Shown: in pieces, positions 1 through 5,983 of the stretch
Numbering within the stretch: position 1 is the first letter of the stretch
Layout: each line of letters opens with the position of its first letter
IMG/VR virus record: IMGVR_UViG_3300042935_000742
Span: 1 to 24,780 of that record
Source: a virus
Reading direction: 5' to 3' (one strand)
DNA length: 24,780 nucleotides
Made by a program: the position numbers and the translations under genes
The notes under the pieces: model-generated
Told to the model about the DNA's origin: nothing
Seen by the model: only the letters and a program-made list of their open reading frames with translations
Database searches by the model: none

Positions 1-193
1 CCAGATCGTTCTGACCGATGCGGTCGAGATAGGCCAGAGCGTTCTCGATGGTCTTGACCGTCAGCCTGACAGTCTGCTGTGATGATCGTCGATGGCGTGC
101 GATGACCCTGACCGCGACGGTCAGGCACTCGCGTCTGACTGACTGCAGGTGCTGCTGCTCGATGCGGTCGTCGGTGAGATCGTAGAGATACAT
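1..193 (-). CDS. Unknown small protein, 3' end cut by window edge
   Basis: I do not recognise this gene. The frame opens with ATG at 193-191 and stays open for 64 codons to the left edge. It begins MYLYDLTDDRIEQQHLQSVR and is rich in Arg and Gln, with a likely helical stretch around residues 40-58 (TVKTIENALAYLDRIG). Its ATG shares one base with the stop of the upstream HTH gene (TGATG), so translation is probably coupled to that gene, and it would be the third gene behind the promoter near 860. It was found by translating the edge by hand. The end of the protein is outside the window, so length and function cannot be judged. Confidence 0.6.
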   Translation of the reverse strand, partial: MYLYDLTDDRIEQQHLQSVRRECLTVAVRVIARHRRSSQQTVRLTVKTIENALAYLDRIGQNDL

Positions 194-549
194 CAGTGAC
201 CCCTGTCTGCTCGTGGGTCACGCACTTCCCAGACACCGCGCTGCACCTTGCGGAAGCGGTCGGTGTGGTTGTTGATGAGTCGATGTGCACGCTCAGATGT
301 GACACCGAGTGTGGCTGCCAGATCGTGCTGTGTGATGTGTGCAAAGAGATTCGCTGTGCACCACTGCAGCATCGTCTGCTCGATGATCTCGATGGTCTTC
401 TCGATGTCAGGGTTGGCTGTCGCTGCTGTCAGCATCTGCTCGATGTCTGACGATGGCACTGCCTGCCTGATGCTCATAGGTACAGTCGCGACCCACATAG
501 GTCGGCCGTACTCGACGATCGCTGTCTCGATGACCTGATGTGGTGTCAT
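193..549 (-). CDS. Small helix-turn-helix protein, 118 aa
   Basis: Probably a DNA-binding protein. Around residues 73-112 it shows a winged-helix-like pattern: HDLAATLGVTSERAHRLI reads as helix, turn (GVTSE) and recognition helix, followed by RFRKVQRGVWEVRD as a likely wing. The N-terminal half is acidic and helical and has no motif I recognise. The start ATG overlaps the stop of the 89-residue gene upstream (ATGA), so the two are likely translationally coupled and share the promoter at 859-887. It could be the factor that binds the palindrome at 836-851, but that is only inference from proximity. Target and role are unknown. Confidence 0.65.
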   Translation of the reverse strand: MTPHQVIETAIVEYGRPMWVATVPMSIRQAVPSSDIEQMLTAATANPDIEKTIEIIEQTMLQWCTANLFAHITQHDLAATLGVTSERAHRLINNHTDRFRKVQRGVWEVRDPRADRGH

Positions 550-815
550 GATGCCACCTGCGCATCGAAGATGAAGTACTCGCGAGCACTGTTGCTGATG
601 GCGTAGGTGTTACCGTCTGAGCATGTGATGTCATAGATCTTGGTGGTAAGCCAAGTGCCAGCGAAAGGCATCTCGCACCCAGACTGCTCTACTGAGAGCA
701 CTGTCACCAGACGCTCATCATGCTCATCTGTGAAGTTCAGCCAGTTGCCGATCAGACCGACAACATCACCAGACTGAATCTGGTTCACTTTTTTCTTACC
801 GATCACCGTGTTCAT
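546..815 (-). CDS. Unknown early-type protein, 89 aa
   Basis: First gene behind the promoter at 859-887. A strong ribosome binding site, TAAGGGGAAAATATG, fixes the start. The protein has a basic N-terminus (MNTVIGKKKVNQ) and then alternates short hydrophobic and polar runs (GDVVGLIGNWLNF, RLVTVLSVEQ, TTKIYDITCSDGNTYAIS), which suggests a small beta-barrel, SH3- or KOW-like fold. It has two Cys (residues 47 and 65). I recognise no family. First position in a short operon of small genes next to a regulated promoter fits an early phage protein that may act on the host, but that is inference. Confidence 0.6.
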   Translation of the reverse strand: MNTVIGKKKVNQIQSGDVVGLIGNWLNFTDEHDERLVTVLSVEQSGCEMPFAGTWLTTKIYDITCSDGNTYAISNSAREYFIFDAQVAS

Positions 816-835
816 ATTTTCCCCTTATTGATCTG

Positions 836-851
836 GTAGGCATCTGCCTAC
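836..851. promoter_or_regulatory. Perfect 16-bp palindrome at the predicted transcription start (operator candidate)
   Basis: GTAGGCATCTGCCTAC has 7-bp arms around a 2-bp centre and lies at about +1 to +16 of the promoter at 859-887, 20 bases upstream of the start codon of the 89-residue gene. A DNA palindrome at this place is a typical repressor operator. With a 2-nt loop it would be a poor RNA hairpin, which favours protein binding. The right half-site, TGCCTACAAGA, recurs at 924-934. Confidence 0.6.
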
Positions 852-858
852 AAGAACA

Positions 859-887
859 ACAATAGCAGATCGGCCGACTGATTGCAA
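859..887 (-). promoter_or_regulatory. Sigma70-type promoter for the leftmost operon
   Basis: On the minus strand a -35 box TTGCAA (882-887) and a -10 box TATTGT (859-864) are separated by exactly 17 bases. Both agree in four of six positions with the consensus. Predicted start of transcription is near 852, giving a leader of about 35 bases that carries the palindrome and the strong ribosome binding site of the 89-residue gene. It is the best promoter I can see in the window. Confidence 0.7.
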
Positions 888-899
888 GTATCTTTATTC

Positions 900-934
900 C
901 CATACAGGGTATGGTCGGCCAGATGCCTACAAGA
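900..934. promoter_or_regulatory. Upstream palindrome and repeated half-site
   Basis: CCATAC AGG GTATGG (900-914) is an inverted repeat with 6-bp arms just upstream of the -35 box. TGCCTACAAGA at 924-934 repeats exactly the 11 bases at 845-855, 79 bp away and in the same orientation. Together they could be an auxiliary operator or activator site acting with the palindrome at the start of transcription. No binding protein can be named from the sequence. Confidence 0.4.
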
Positions 935-1025
935 TCGGCTGCAGGTCATCAGCGCGTTTGCGTCACCGATATGACCATCTGCCTGAGATGCCAGATATCG
1001 ATCACCACAGAGCGTCACAGATGCC

Positions 1026-1547
1026 TTACATCGACCAGTGACCGAGACCGCCGTTGTCGAGCAGATACCGAGCGACACGCAGGTTGCAGTCGAGTGTCAG
1101 CAGCAGGTCGATCGAACCACCACAGGTCTTCCGTGTGACCGTCTTCCATGATGAGTTGATCTGCAGCAGACCTGAGTCATATGTGCCATTTCGGTTGAGA
1201 GTCCAGATGATATTGCCTGCACTATCCCATCGAGCGTTGATGGCCTGTGGTCGGCATCGAGATTCACGCCATGCGATATACGAGAACGCTTCGACAGGTA
1301 GCAGACCGTGATCAGCAAACGCCTGCTCGAACTGTGGGCATCTCTGCGAGTCGTCACTCGACACTCTCGATGGCAGTGGCAGCACTGTCGTCGTAGTCGA
1401 TGTGAGTACTGCATCTGGTGTCGGCTGAGCGAACACTGTCGATGTGATCGTCGTCGGTGCTGCGGCGTGCGCAGGTACGAGCAGCAGACATGTGACTGCT
1501 GTGATGATCGAGATAGATACTGCTGAGAGTCTTTGCATGATGCTCAC
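1026..1547 (-). CDS. Exported lysozyme-like / lytic transglycosylase-like protein, 173 aa
   Basis: Probably cleaves peptidoglycan outside the membrane. Residues 1-28 look like a Sec signal peptide: short basic start, hydrophobic core (ISIITAVTCLLLV) and a cut site PAHA|A. A Thr-rich linker follows (about 31-60, including TTTTV), then a compact catalytic domain (70-173). It holds YIAWRESRC with the likely catalytic Glu95, then DSGLLQINSSW (124-134), the usual substrate-cleft motif of SLT/goose-type lysozyme folds. Four Cys (70, 98, 142, 154) could form two disulfides, as expected for an exported enzyme. The start overlaps the replication gene stop (ATGA). Odd points are its place in the replication operon, far from the lysis genes, and its very short end after GHW. 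It could alternatively be a structural or host-modifying lysozyme. Confidence 0.75.
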   Translation of the reverse strand: MSIMQRLSAVSISIITAVTCLLLVPAHAAAPTTITSTVFAQPTPDAVLTSTTTTVLPLPSRVSSDDSQRCPQFEQAFADHGLLPVEAFSYIAWRESRCRPQAINARWDSAGNIIWTLNRNGTYDSGLLQINSSWKTVTRKTCGGSIDLLLTLDCNLRVARYLLDNGGLGHWSM

Positions 1548-2338
1548 CTGCTTCGGTGTTGGGCACTGATCTGCTTATAGAGATCGAGTGCGGCGGCCTG
1601 CTCATCTGGCGGTCTGTGTGATATCGACTCTAGCATCTCATCGATCGAGATACCAGTGCGAGCGCATGATGCACCGAACGACATCGCATCATCGATGCGC
1701 GGCTCTCGCTTCTGTACTGGCTTCGGTATAGATGTGACTACATCGTTCCATCGCTGCTGTGTCAGCCATGTGGCCATATGTGCGCAGTACCGCATCTCGG
1801 TGATAGTCATCGCATACTGAGTGATCGCATCGATGATCACATCGACTGCAGGTGTCTCTGCATCAGTACACATCTTCTGCCATGCACGCCATGCTGCAGC
1901 CTTCGCGACCTTTCGTGGATACTGCTTCCATGCTGTCTCAAACTGGTCACGAGTAAGTGACGGTTCTTTACGGTTCAGTAAGTAGGTATGCGATGTGTCA
2001 GAGTGTGGCCTTTCTACTCTCACAGTGTGGCCTTCCGCAGTGCTAAGGCCATCGTCAGTGTGGCCTTTCTCTGCGTGACCTAGTAGCCGATACTTCCCGA
2101 CCTTGCCACGACCTGCACCAGCAGGCTCGACGATCTCGATCAGATCATCACGCACCATCTGTGCGATCGACAGCCGCACCCAGTTCACCGAGCAGCGAGC
2201 CTTGCGTGCCAGAGTCGTCTGTGATGGCCAGCAGATGCCTTCATCACTAGCGAAGTCAGCCAGAGCCAGATGCAGCAGCAGACGCTCACCGCGATACGGT
2301 GACGACAGCCAGACCTGCGATATCCACTTCACACTCAT
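1544..2338 (-). CDS. Winged-helix replication initiator-like protein, 264 aa
   Basis: Likely a phage replication initiation protein. Residues about 15-75 form a helix-turn-helix of the type found in RepA- and DnaD-like initiators (ADFASDEGICWPSQTTLARK, then SVNWVRLSIAQMVRDDLIEI), followed by a Gly-rich turn and a charged linker. The C-terminal part has the FETAWKQYPRKVAKAAAWRAW pattern common in phage replication proteins, and ATWLTQQRWND further on. The start has a good site, AGGGGAACATAGATG. It lies downstream of the recombination genes. No ATPase motif is visible, so a separate helicase or loader would be needed. Confidence 0.65.
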   Translation of the reverse strand: MSVKWISQVWLSSPYRGERLLLHLALADFASDEGICWPSQTTLARKARCSVNWVRLSIAQMVRDDLIEIVEPAGAGRGKVGKYRLLGHAEKGHTDDGLSTAEGHTVRVERPHSDTSHTYLLNRKEPSLTRDQFETAWKQYPRKVAKAAAWRAWQKMCTDAETPAVDVIIDAITQYAMTITEMRYCAHMATWLTQQRWNDVVTSIPKPVQKREPRIDDAMSFGASCARTGISIDEMLESISHRPPDEQAAALDLYKQISAQHRSR

Positions 2339-2360
2339 CTATGTTCCCCTATCTATCTGA

Positions 2361-2828
2361 TTAGTCGAGATGACCTGTATCGATCGCCAGAGCGACCAAA
2401 TCTGCGAGCACTGACAGACGCATCACTGCGATGCCATCACTCTCACCATCAGGCATACATACCAGCACGAACGGTCGCACATCACCAAATGCTCGATGCG
2501 GTTCACTCTGCGCTTCAGCAGACCTGTATCGAGTCACCACTGGCGATATCTGTGCACCAGCCTTCACTTCGAGTCGCAGCGCACCACCCCACAGTTCTTC
2601 ATGTCGAGTGTTTGCACCACCGATACCGAGACGCTTCCGAGCGACACGCGCCTTCGCATCACCCTTCGCACGATTCCGCTTACCGCGTGCCACAGGGTCG
2701 CCACAGCCTTTGACTCGACGCTTCCCATCACGAGACTCACGACCGAGAGCACCGAACTTCGGGCACTGCTCACCGAGTGTGCACTTGTCGCGCCGACCCT
2801 GACACTCGCCTTTGCGCTCATCAGTCAT
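2361..2828 (-). CDS. Cys-rich PD-(D/E)XK nuclease-like protein, 155 aa
   Basis: Probably a small DNA endonuclease, possibly a junction resolvase. The N-terminus has four Cys (9, 16, 22, 42) in a basic region with GRRDKCTLGEQCPKFGALGR, which may bind a metal. Then comes RNRAKGDAKARVARKRLGI, a conserved acidic pair (RHEELWG, 75-81) and RLEVKAGAQ (85-93), in which Glu87 and Lys89 fit the E-x-K of the PD-(D/E)XK fold; Asp57 is a candidate for the first acid. I chose ATG at 2828 over the one at 2870 because the latter would overlap the upstream gene by 50 bases; the chosen start gives an 8-base overlap. The pattern recurs in actinophages as far as I recall, but the function is not settled. Confidence 0.6.
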   Translation of the reverse strand: MTDERKGECQGRRDKCTLGEQCPKFGALGRESRDGKRRVKGCGDPVARGKRNRAKGDAKARVARKRLGIGGANTRHEELWGGALRLEVKAGAQISPVVTRYRSAEAQSEPHRAFGDVRPFVLVCMPDGESDGIAVMRLSVLADLVALAIDTGHLD

Positions 2829-3111
2829 GATGCGACCATGTGATGATCTCATGCAGCAACTCATATCCACAGATGGTCAGATCAGCAGACGACATCGACG
2901 ACATGGCATCGATCGCATCTGCGATATCGACACGCAGCAGGCCGCGATGGTGGTGTGCAGAGATCATCATCATCACGAGCGATCTCGCAGCACGCTCATA
3001 GTCGAGCACCTGCTCACTGAGCATGGCGACGAACGCGCCACTCGACTCATTGACCGCGATGGGTTCAGCGATATCGTTCCAGTCAGGTAGATCATCATCA
3101 GCGACTGGCAT
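2821..3111 (-). CDS. Unknown acidic protein, 96 aa
   Basis: I do not recognise this protein. It starts with an acidic stretch (MPVADDDLPDWNDIAEP) and continues with helices rich in Ala, Met and Ser (ERAARSLVMMMISAHHHRG, then DAIDAMSSMSSADLTICGYE). It has one Cys and no signal peptide or clear membrane segment. It is packed between WhiB (1-base gap) and the nuclease-like gene (8-base overlap), so it is probably made with them. An all-helical adaptor is plausible but not shown. Confidence 0.55.
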   Translation of the reverse strand: MPVADDDLPDWNDIAEPIAVNESSGAFVAMLSEQVLDYERAARSLVMMMISAHHHRGLLRVDIADAIDAMSSMSSADLTICGYELLHEIITWSHHD

Positions 3112-3112
3112 A

Positions 3113-3346
3113 CTAGACGCGATTCTTCCGCATCACTCTGCGCTCTAGTGGTGTATATCCACCGAACATGCCCCACTTATCGTCGGTCGATTCTAAGTCG
3201 ATCACCATCGCCAGACATTGTTTGCGCACCGCACACATCGAGCACACTGCTCTCGCTGCTGTGTAGGCATCTGGCTCTCGTGCGTCTCGTGGGAAGAATA
3301 CTTTCGTATCCATAGAGATACAGTTGGCACGATCGCGCCATCTCAT
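3113..3346 (-). CDS. WhiB-family iron-sulfur regulator, 77 aa
   Basis: A WhiB-like transcription regulator, a family confined to Actinomycetota and their phages. The four Cys that bind the [4Fe-4S] cluster are present with the right spacing: Cys9, Cys35, Cys38 and Cys44 (CSMCAVRKQC). The turn motif that contacts the sigma factor is recognisable as WGMFGGYTPLERR (58-70), slightly changed from the usual G-[IV]-W-G-G, and a basic tail (RRVMRKNRV) could bind DNA. Its length is typical of phage copies. Family members bind region 4 of the primary sigma factor and change promoter choice. It overlaps the upstream gene by ATGA, so it is expressed with the recombination genes. It may redirect host transcription or affect septation, as reported for a mycobacteriophage WhiB (TM4 WhiB); here that is inference. 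Confidence 0.9.
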   Translation of the reverse strand: MRWRDRANCISMDTKVFFPRDAREPDAYTAARAVCSMCAVRKQCLAMVIDLESTDDKWGMFGGYTPLERRVMRKNRV

Positions 3347-3801
3347 GCGATCAGTGTGTTGATATCACTGAGTGGCAGGAATCGATCGGCTGTGAAGAAG
3401 CACATCGACTCATCACGCATGATCACATCTCGGTGTGTCGTCGCTCGATCATTGACTCGTCGAGTCTCAATGCGATATCTCTCATCTCTGAGATCGAGCA
3501 GGAAGTCATCGTCACTACATGCGACCATGATGATCGGTACGATCATGCGCAGACCTGCTGCAGTTTGCAGTCGAGCCACTTTGATAGTGCTGATCATGTA
3601 GTCATGCTGCGCAAAGTAGTCATATGAGTATGTGCGGCATTTGATCTCTAGCACTGCCTTTGGGTTGCGGTACTCACTGAGTGTGCGATCGTAGTGTTGA
3701 TACATCTGACCGCTCTCGATCTGACCGCGCCAGTGTTCTCTCAGTCGATCGACTGCTGCCTGCTCACGCTGCCGATCTGTCGATGTCTCGAATGTTCTCA
3801 T
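3343..3801 (-). CDS. PD-(D/E)XK-like protein, possible nuclease, 152 aa
   Basis: Possibly a restriction-endonuclease-fold enzyme. Residues 38-54 carry a candidate active site: YDRTL (Asp38), a short spacer, then VLEIKCR with Glu52 and Lys54 as E-x-K, preceded by beta-like hydrophobics. Further on, DYMISTIKVARLQTAAG and MIVPIIMVACSDDDFLLDL look like the helix and strands after the core in such folds. The C-terminal third has no motif I can assign. Location between the annealing protein and WhiB supports a role in DNA processing. A nucleoside-binding or purely structural role is not excluded. Confidence 0.5.
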   Translation of the reverse strand: MRTFETSTDRQREQAAVDRLREHWRGQIESGQMYQHYDRTLSEYRNPKAVLEIKCRTYSYDYFAQHDYMISTIKVARLQTAAGLRMIVPIIMVACSDDDFLLDLRDERYRIETRRVNDRATTHRDVIMRDESMCFFTADRFLPLSDINTLIA

Positions 3802-3802
3802 G

Positions 3803-4507
3803 TCACACTTCCATCAGTTTCGATATCAGTGATGATGCTTCCTTGCTCGTGATCGATGTCATCGACTCGACCTGTCGCTGCAGTGCATGAGTAGCGAACT
3901 CTGGCAGATCGGCCACAGACTTCTCACGAGCCAACTTCTGTATCAGACCCATCTGCTTCTGCGACGCGATAGCAGCCAGTGATCGCACACGCTCACGCTG
4001 TGGCTCTGGTGTAGGCATATCGACGACAGTCGCACCGAACGCTTCAGCGATCTCTGCAGGTGTCAGTGTCTGAGTGTCATCAGCAGCAGGCACAGGCTTC
4101 GCTCTGCTACCCAGTGCAGCACGACCCTTCGCAGGGTGATCATCAGATGATCTATCCATCTGACGATTGACCACTTCGTTTGCTGATGCGATGTGTGGCT
4201 CATCTACTGCGAGAGCAGCCATGATCGCACGACCCCATGCAGAAGTTTCAGCGTTCATCACTTCACTGTCACGAGTGAAGTTCGTGCGACCCATCACAGG
4301 CTCTGCAGCACATGCGATCGCAGGCATCTGATCATCTGGTGTGCGATAGCACGCTGCTGTATAGACGATGAACTCGCGGCCGCCGATATCGACGATGCGG
4401 AATGGCTGAGCAGGGTCTGCAGGTCGCAGTACCGCTTCAGGGTGCTTGGCTCTGAGTTGTCTGATGCGCTGTGCAACATCGACATAGCCTTCGAGTGAGT
4501 ATGACAT
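3803..4507 (-). CDS. Erf-like single-strand annealing protein, 234 aa
   Basis: Likely the annealing partner of a phage recombination pair with the YqaJ exonuclease directly upstream. The N-terminal half has the pattern seen in actinophage Erf/recombinase-like proteins: YVDVAQRIRQLRAKHPEAVL, FIVYTAACYRTPDDQMPAIA, and NAETSAWGRAIMAALA followed by IASANEVVNRQ. A Pro/Ala-rich linker (about 125-175) leads to a C-terminal helical domain, SQKQMGLIQKLAREK to ASSLISKLMEV, often found at the end of phage recombination and replication proteins. The gap to the exonuclease gene is only 2 bases. Assignment to a named superfamily (Erf, Rad52-like or other) would need a profile search. Confidence 0.65.
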   Translation of the reverse strand: MSYSLEGYVDVAQRIRQLRAKHPEAVLRPADPAQPFRIVDIGGREFIVYTAACYRTPDDQMPAIACAAEPVMGRTNFTRDSEVMNAETSAWGRAIMAALAVDEPHIASANEVVNRQMDRSSDDHPAKGRAALGSRAKPVPAADDTQTLTPAEIAEAFGATVVDMPTPEPQRERVRSLAAIASQKQMGLIQKLAREKSVADLPEFATHALQRQVESMTSITSKEASSLISKLMEV

Positions 4508-4509
4508 GT

Positions 4510-5469
4510 CTATATTCCCTTCGGTTTGACAGTGCGCATGACACGCACTGGTGCTGATTGTGTTGTGTACTGTGCCACCAGATCAGGCTGATCTGATCGC
4601 AGAGACTTGAGATCGACTGACTCACGACCTGCCTGCTCACGCCATGTGATGACAGTGCGACCATCGATGCGGCCTTCATCTGCGTCGAGTAGCAGCCGAG
4701 CGAGATGATCTTTGGCAGCCTGCTCGATGGTGTCTGCCTGCTTCTTTAGTGCTCGTGCTTCTTCGAGATCGCGCACCCAGTCGATAGCGTCTGGTGGTAG
4801 ATCAGTCGCTCGACGCTCGATGCGCCACAGCGATGCGATCTGGTCTGCACTCATCTGATCGATCAGGCCATCAGGCTGCACGCCTGCATCTACTGATGCA
4901 CAGAATATCTCGGCCTGCTCTGCGAGCATATCCATCGCCTGATTGTTCTTCGGTACTTCCATAGTGCTGATGCGCATATCACGATCGAGCACACACAGCC
5001 ATGCGTCTGCACCTGTCACATACTGCTGTGCATATATCTGCCACAGGTACTCTGGTGGCACATCGGCCAGTGACGAGATCGAATATTTGCGTGTCGTCTT
5101 GATCTCACCGATCAGCACAGGCTGCGACTGCGTGATGGCAGTACCTGCATCGACAGCATCAAGTGTCACAGTCCAGCGACCAGATCGATACATGATGTCA
5201 GGTGTGACGAGCGGTATGTCGAGTCGTCGTGATAGCACAGTGACGAGTGCAGGCTCTAGATCATTGCCGACCTGCATCGCTGCTGTCGGTGAACTGATCG
5301 TCGGCTCGGTGCTCTTCCGATACCACAGATCAGCCTGTGACATGAACGCTGACGAGTCCATCAGTGCAGGTGCTTCACTGCCACCCAGTGTGCAGAGACC
5401 ATTCTCGTCTCGGTGTCTTATCTTCAGCCAGTCATATGTTCCATGAGTGGGTTTCTCGATGATGATCAT
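4510..5469 (-). CDS. YqaJ/lambda-exonuclease-type viral recombinase nuclease, 319 aa
   Basis: A 5'-3' double-strand DNA exonuclease of the YqaJ family, making single-stranded ends for the annealing protein encoded next. From ATG at 5469 it reads THGTYDWLKIRHRDENG, then LGGSEAPALM (the G-[GA]-S motif, 28-37), VGNDLEPAL with Glu72, VTLDAVD with Asp104, GEIKTTRK with Glu122 and Lys124, and YLWQIYAQQYV with Gln144. These are the PD-(D/E)XK catalytic residues in family order. I chose 5469 because GAAGGGAACACTGCAC precedes it; two in-frame ATGs upstream (5511, 5487) lack such a site. The C-terminal third is helical and charged. It is the first gene of the replication and recombination block. Confidence 0.85.
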   Translation of the reverse strand: MIIIEKPTHGTYDWLKIRHRDENGLCTLGGSEAPALMDSSAFMSQADLWYRKSTEPTISSPTAAMQVGNDLEPALVTVLSRRLDIPLVTPDIMYRSGRWTVTLDAVDAGTAITQSQPVLIGEIKTTRKYSISSLADVPPEYLWQIYAQQYVTGADAWLCVLDRDMRISTMEVPKNNQAMDMLAEQAEIFCASVDAGVQPDGLIDQMSADQIASLWRIERRATDLPPDAIDWVRDLEEARALKKQADTIEQAAKDHLARLLLDADEGRIDGRTVITWREQAGRESVDLKSLRSDQPDLVAQYTTQSAPVRVMRTVKPKGI

Positions 5470-5602
5470 GTGCAGTGTTCCCTTCATTAGATGTGTATTT
5501 ACATCTTGCACTAAGGGTGTACCACAGTTGTGTGATGGTGTTAGTCATCTGAGTAAAGTGGCTGCGACTGGCCGATCGGTGAACCAGACCAGTCACAGCC
5601 TG
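5470..5602 (-). promoter_or_regulatory. 133-bp intergenic control region between operons
   Basis: The largest break in the central part of the window, between the end of the lysis/phosphoesterase operon and the recombination operon. It holds an inverted repeat AGATGT-GTATTT-ACATCT (5489-5506) just upstream of the exonuclease start, and a larger hairpin-capable repeat (5562-5598) with arms GACTGG and CCAGTC extended by CTG/CAG across one mismatch, its loop containing CCGATCGG. I found no convincing -35 and -10 pair; TAAATA with TGGTAC 17 bases upstream is weak. A terminator followed by an early promoter would be expected here. Confidence 0.4.
5489..5506. repeat. Inverted repeat upstream of the exonuclease gene
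   Basis: AGATGT and ACATCT form perfect 6-bp arms around GTATTT. It lies 20 bases before the exonuclease start codon and just upstream of its ribosome binding site, so it could be an operator or a leader hairpin. The site is AT-rich, unlike its surroundings. Confidence 0.4.
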
Positions 5603-5983
5603 TCAGTCGGTTGGGAAGGGGAAGACCGAACCAACTGAACTATCAGACAATACTGTGACCTGCGTGATCATGGCAACAGGTATGGCGAGCAGATGATCGA
5701 GCATCGCATCATCAGTGACTGACTGTGCGATCACCACATGACCAGTCTTTGCACCAGATATCAGATACCCCACAGAGCACACCACACATGGCACATCTTC
5801 GATCTCATCGACAGACTGCCACCCAGTGCCGACGCTGTGAGCGTCGAGCCATCTGACATGCACCAGAGACTCGATGCGATCAGTCGTCATCATCGACCCC
5901 ACGATCACCGCAGATTGGGTGCGGCTGTATTGGCTCATCGCATCTACATGGCGGCCGTCTAGCACCGACGAGATACATCTCAC
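5603..5983 (-). CDS. Conserved-looking phage protein of unknown function, 126 aa
   Basis: No function can be given. The central part reads VHVRWLDAHSVGTGWQSVDE, then CVVCSVGYLIS and HVVIAQSVTDD, then IPVAMITQVTVLS. I recall this order (a D-A-H/C turn, a W, an S-V-G-Y strand and an I-P near the end) from small phage proteins of unknown function, suggesting a compact beta-rich domain. The start at 5983 overlaps the phosphoesterase stop as ATGA; an alternative in-frame ATG at 5938 would remove 15 poorly patterned residues and cannot be excluded. It is the last gene of its operon. Confidence 0.6.
   Translation of the reverse strand: MRCISSVLDGRHVDAMSQYSRTQSAVIVGSMMTTDRIESLVHVRWLDAHSVGTGWQSVDEIEDVPCVVCSVGYLISGAKTGHVVIAQSVTDDAMLDHLLAIPVAMITQVTVLSDSSVGSVFPFPTD

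Larger units (their letters stand above)
816..1025. other. 210-bp non-coding gap with promoter and operator-like repeats
   Basis: This gap lies between the stop of the lysozyme-like gene and the start of the 89-residue gene. No credible ORF is present on either strand. It holds a sigma70-type promoter, a 16-bp perfect palindrome, a second palindrome and a direct repeat, listed separately. A 7-bp inverted pair, GGCCGAC at 872-878 and GTCGGCC at 914-920, brackets the upstream part. I see no clear terminator with a T-run behind the lysozyme-like gene. Confidence 0.7.

Noticed and set aside
2431-2802. Plus-strand frames opposite the Cys-rich nuclease-like gene
   Set aside because: Several overlapping frames with Arg/Ser/Pro-rich products; the minus-strand protein has a coherent pattern and operon position.
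3263-3275. Further copies of GTAGGCATCT (also 11251-11260) as extra operators
   Set aside because: Both lie inside coding regions (WhiB and minor tail protein), match only one half plus a few bases, and have no promoter nearby.
4943-5446. Plus-strand frame opposite the exonuclease gene
   Set aside because: The minus strand has all catalytic motifs of the YqaJ family; the plus-strand product is Ser-rich shadow sequence.
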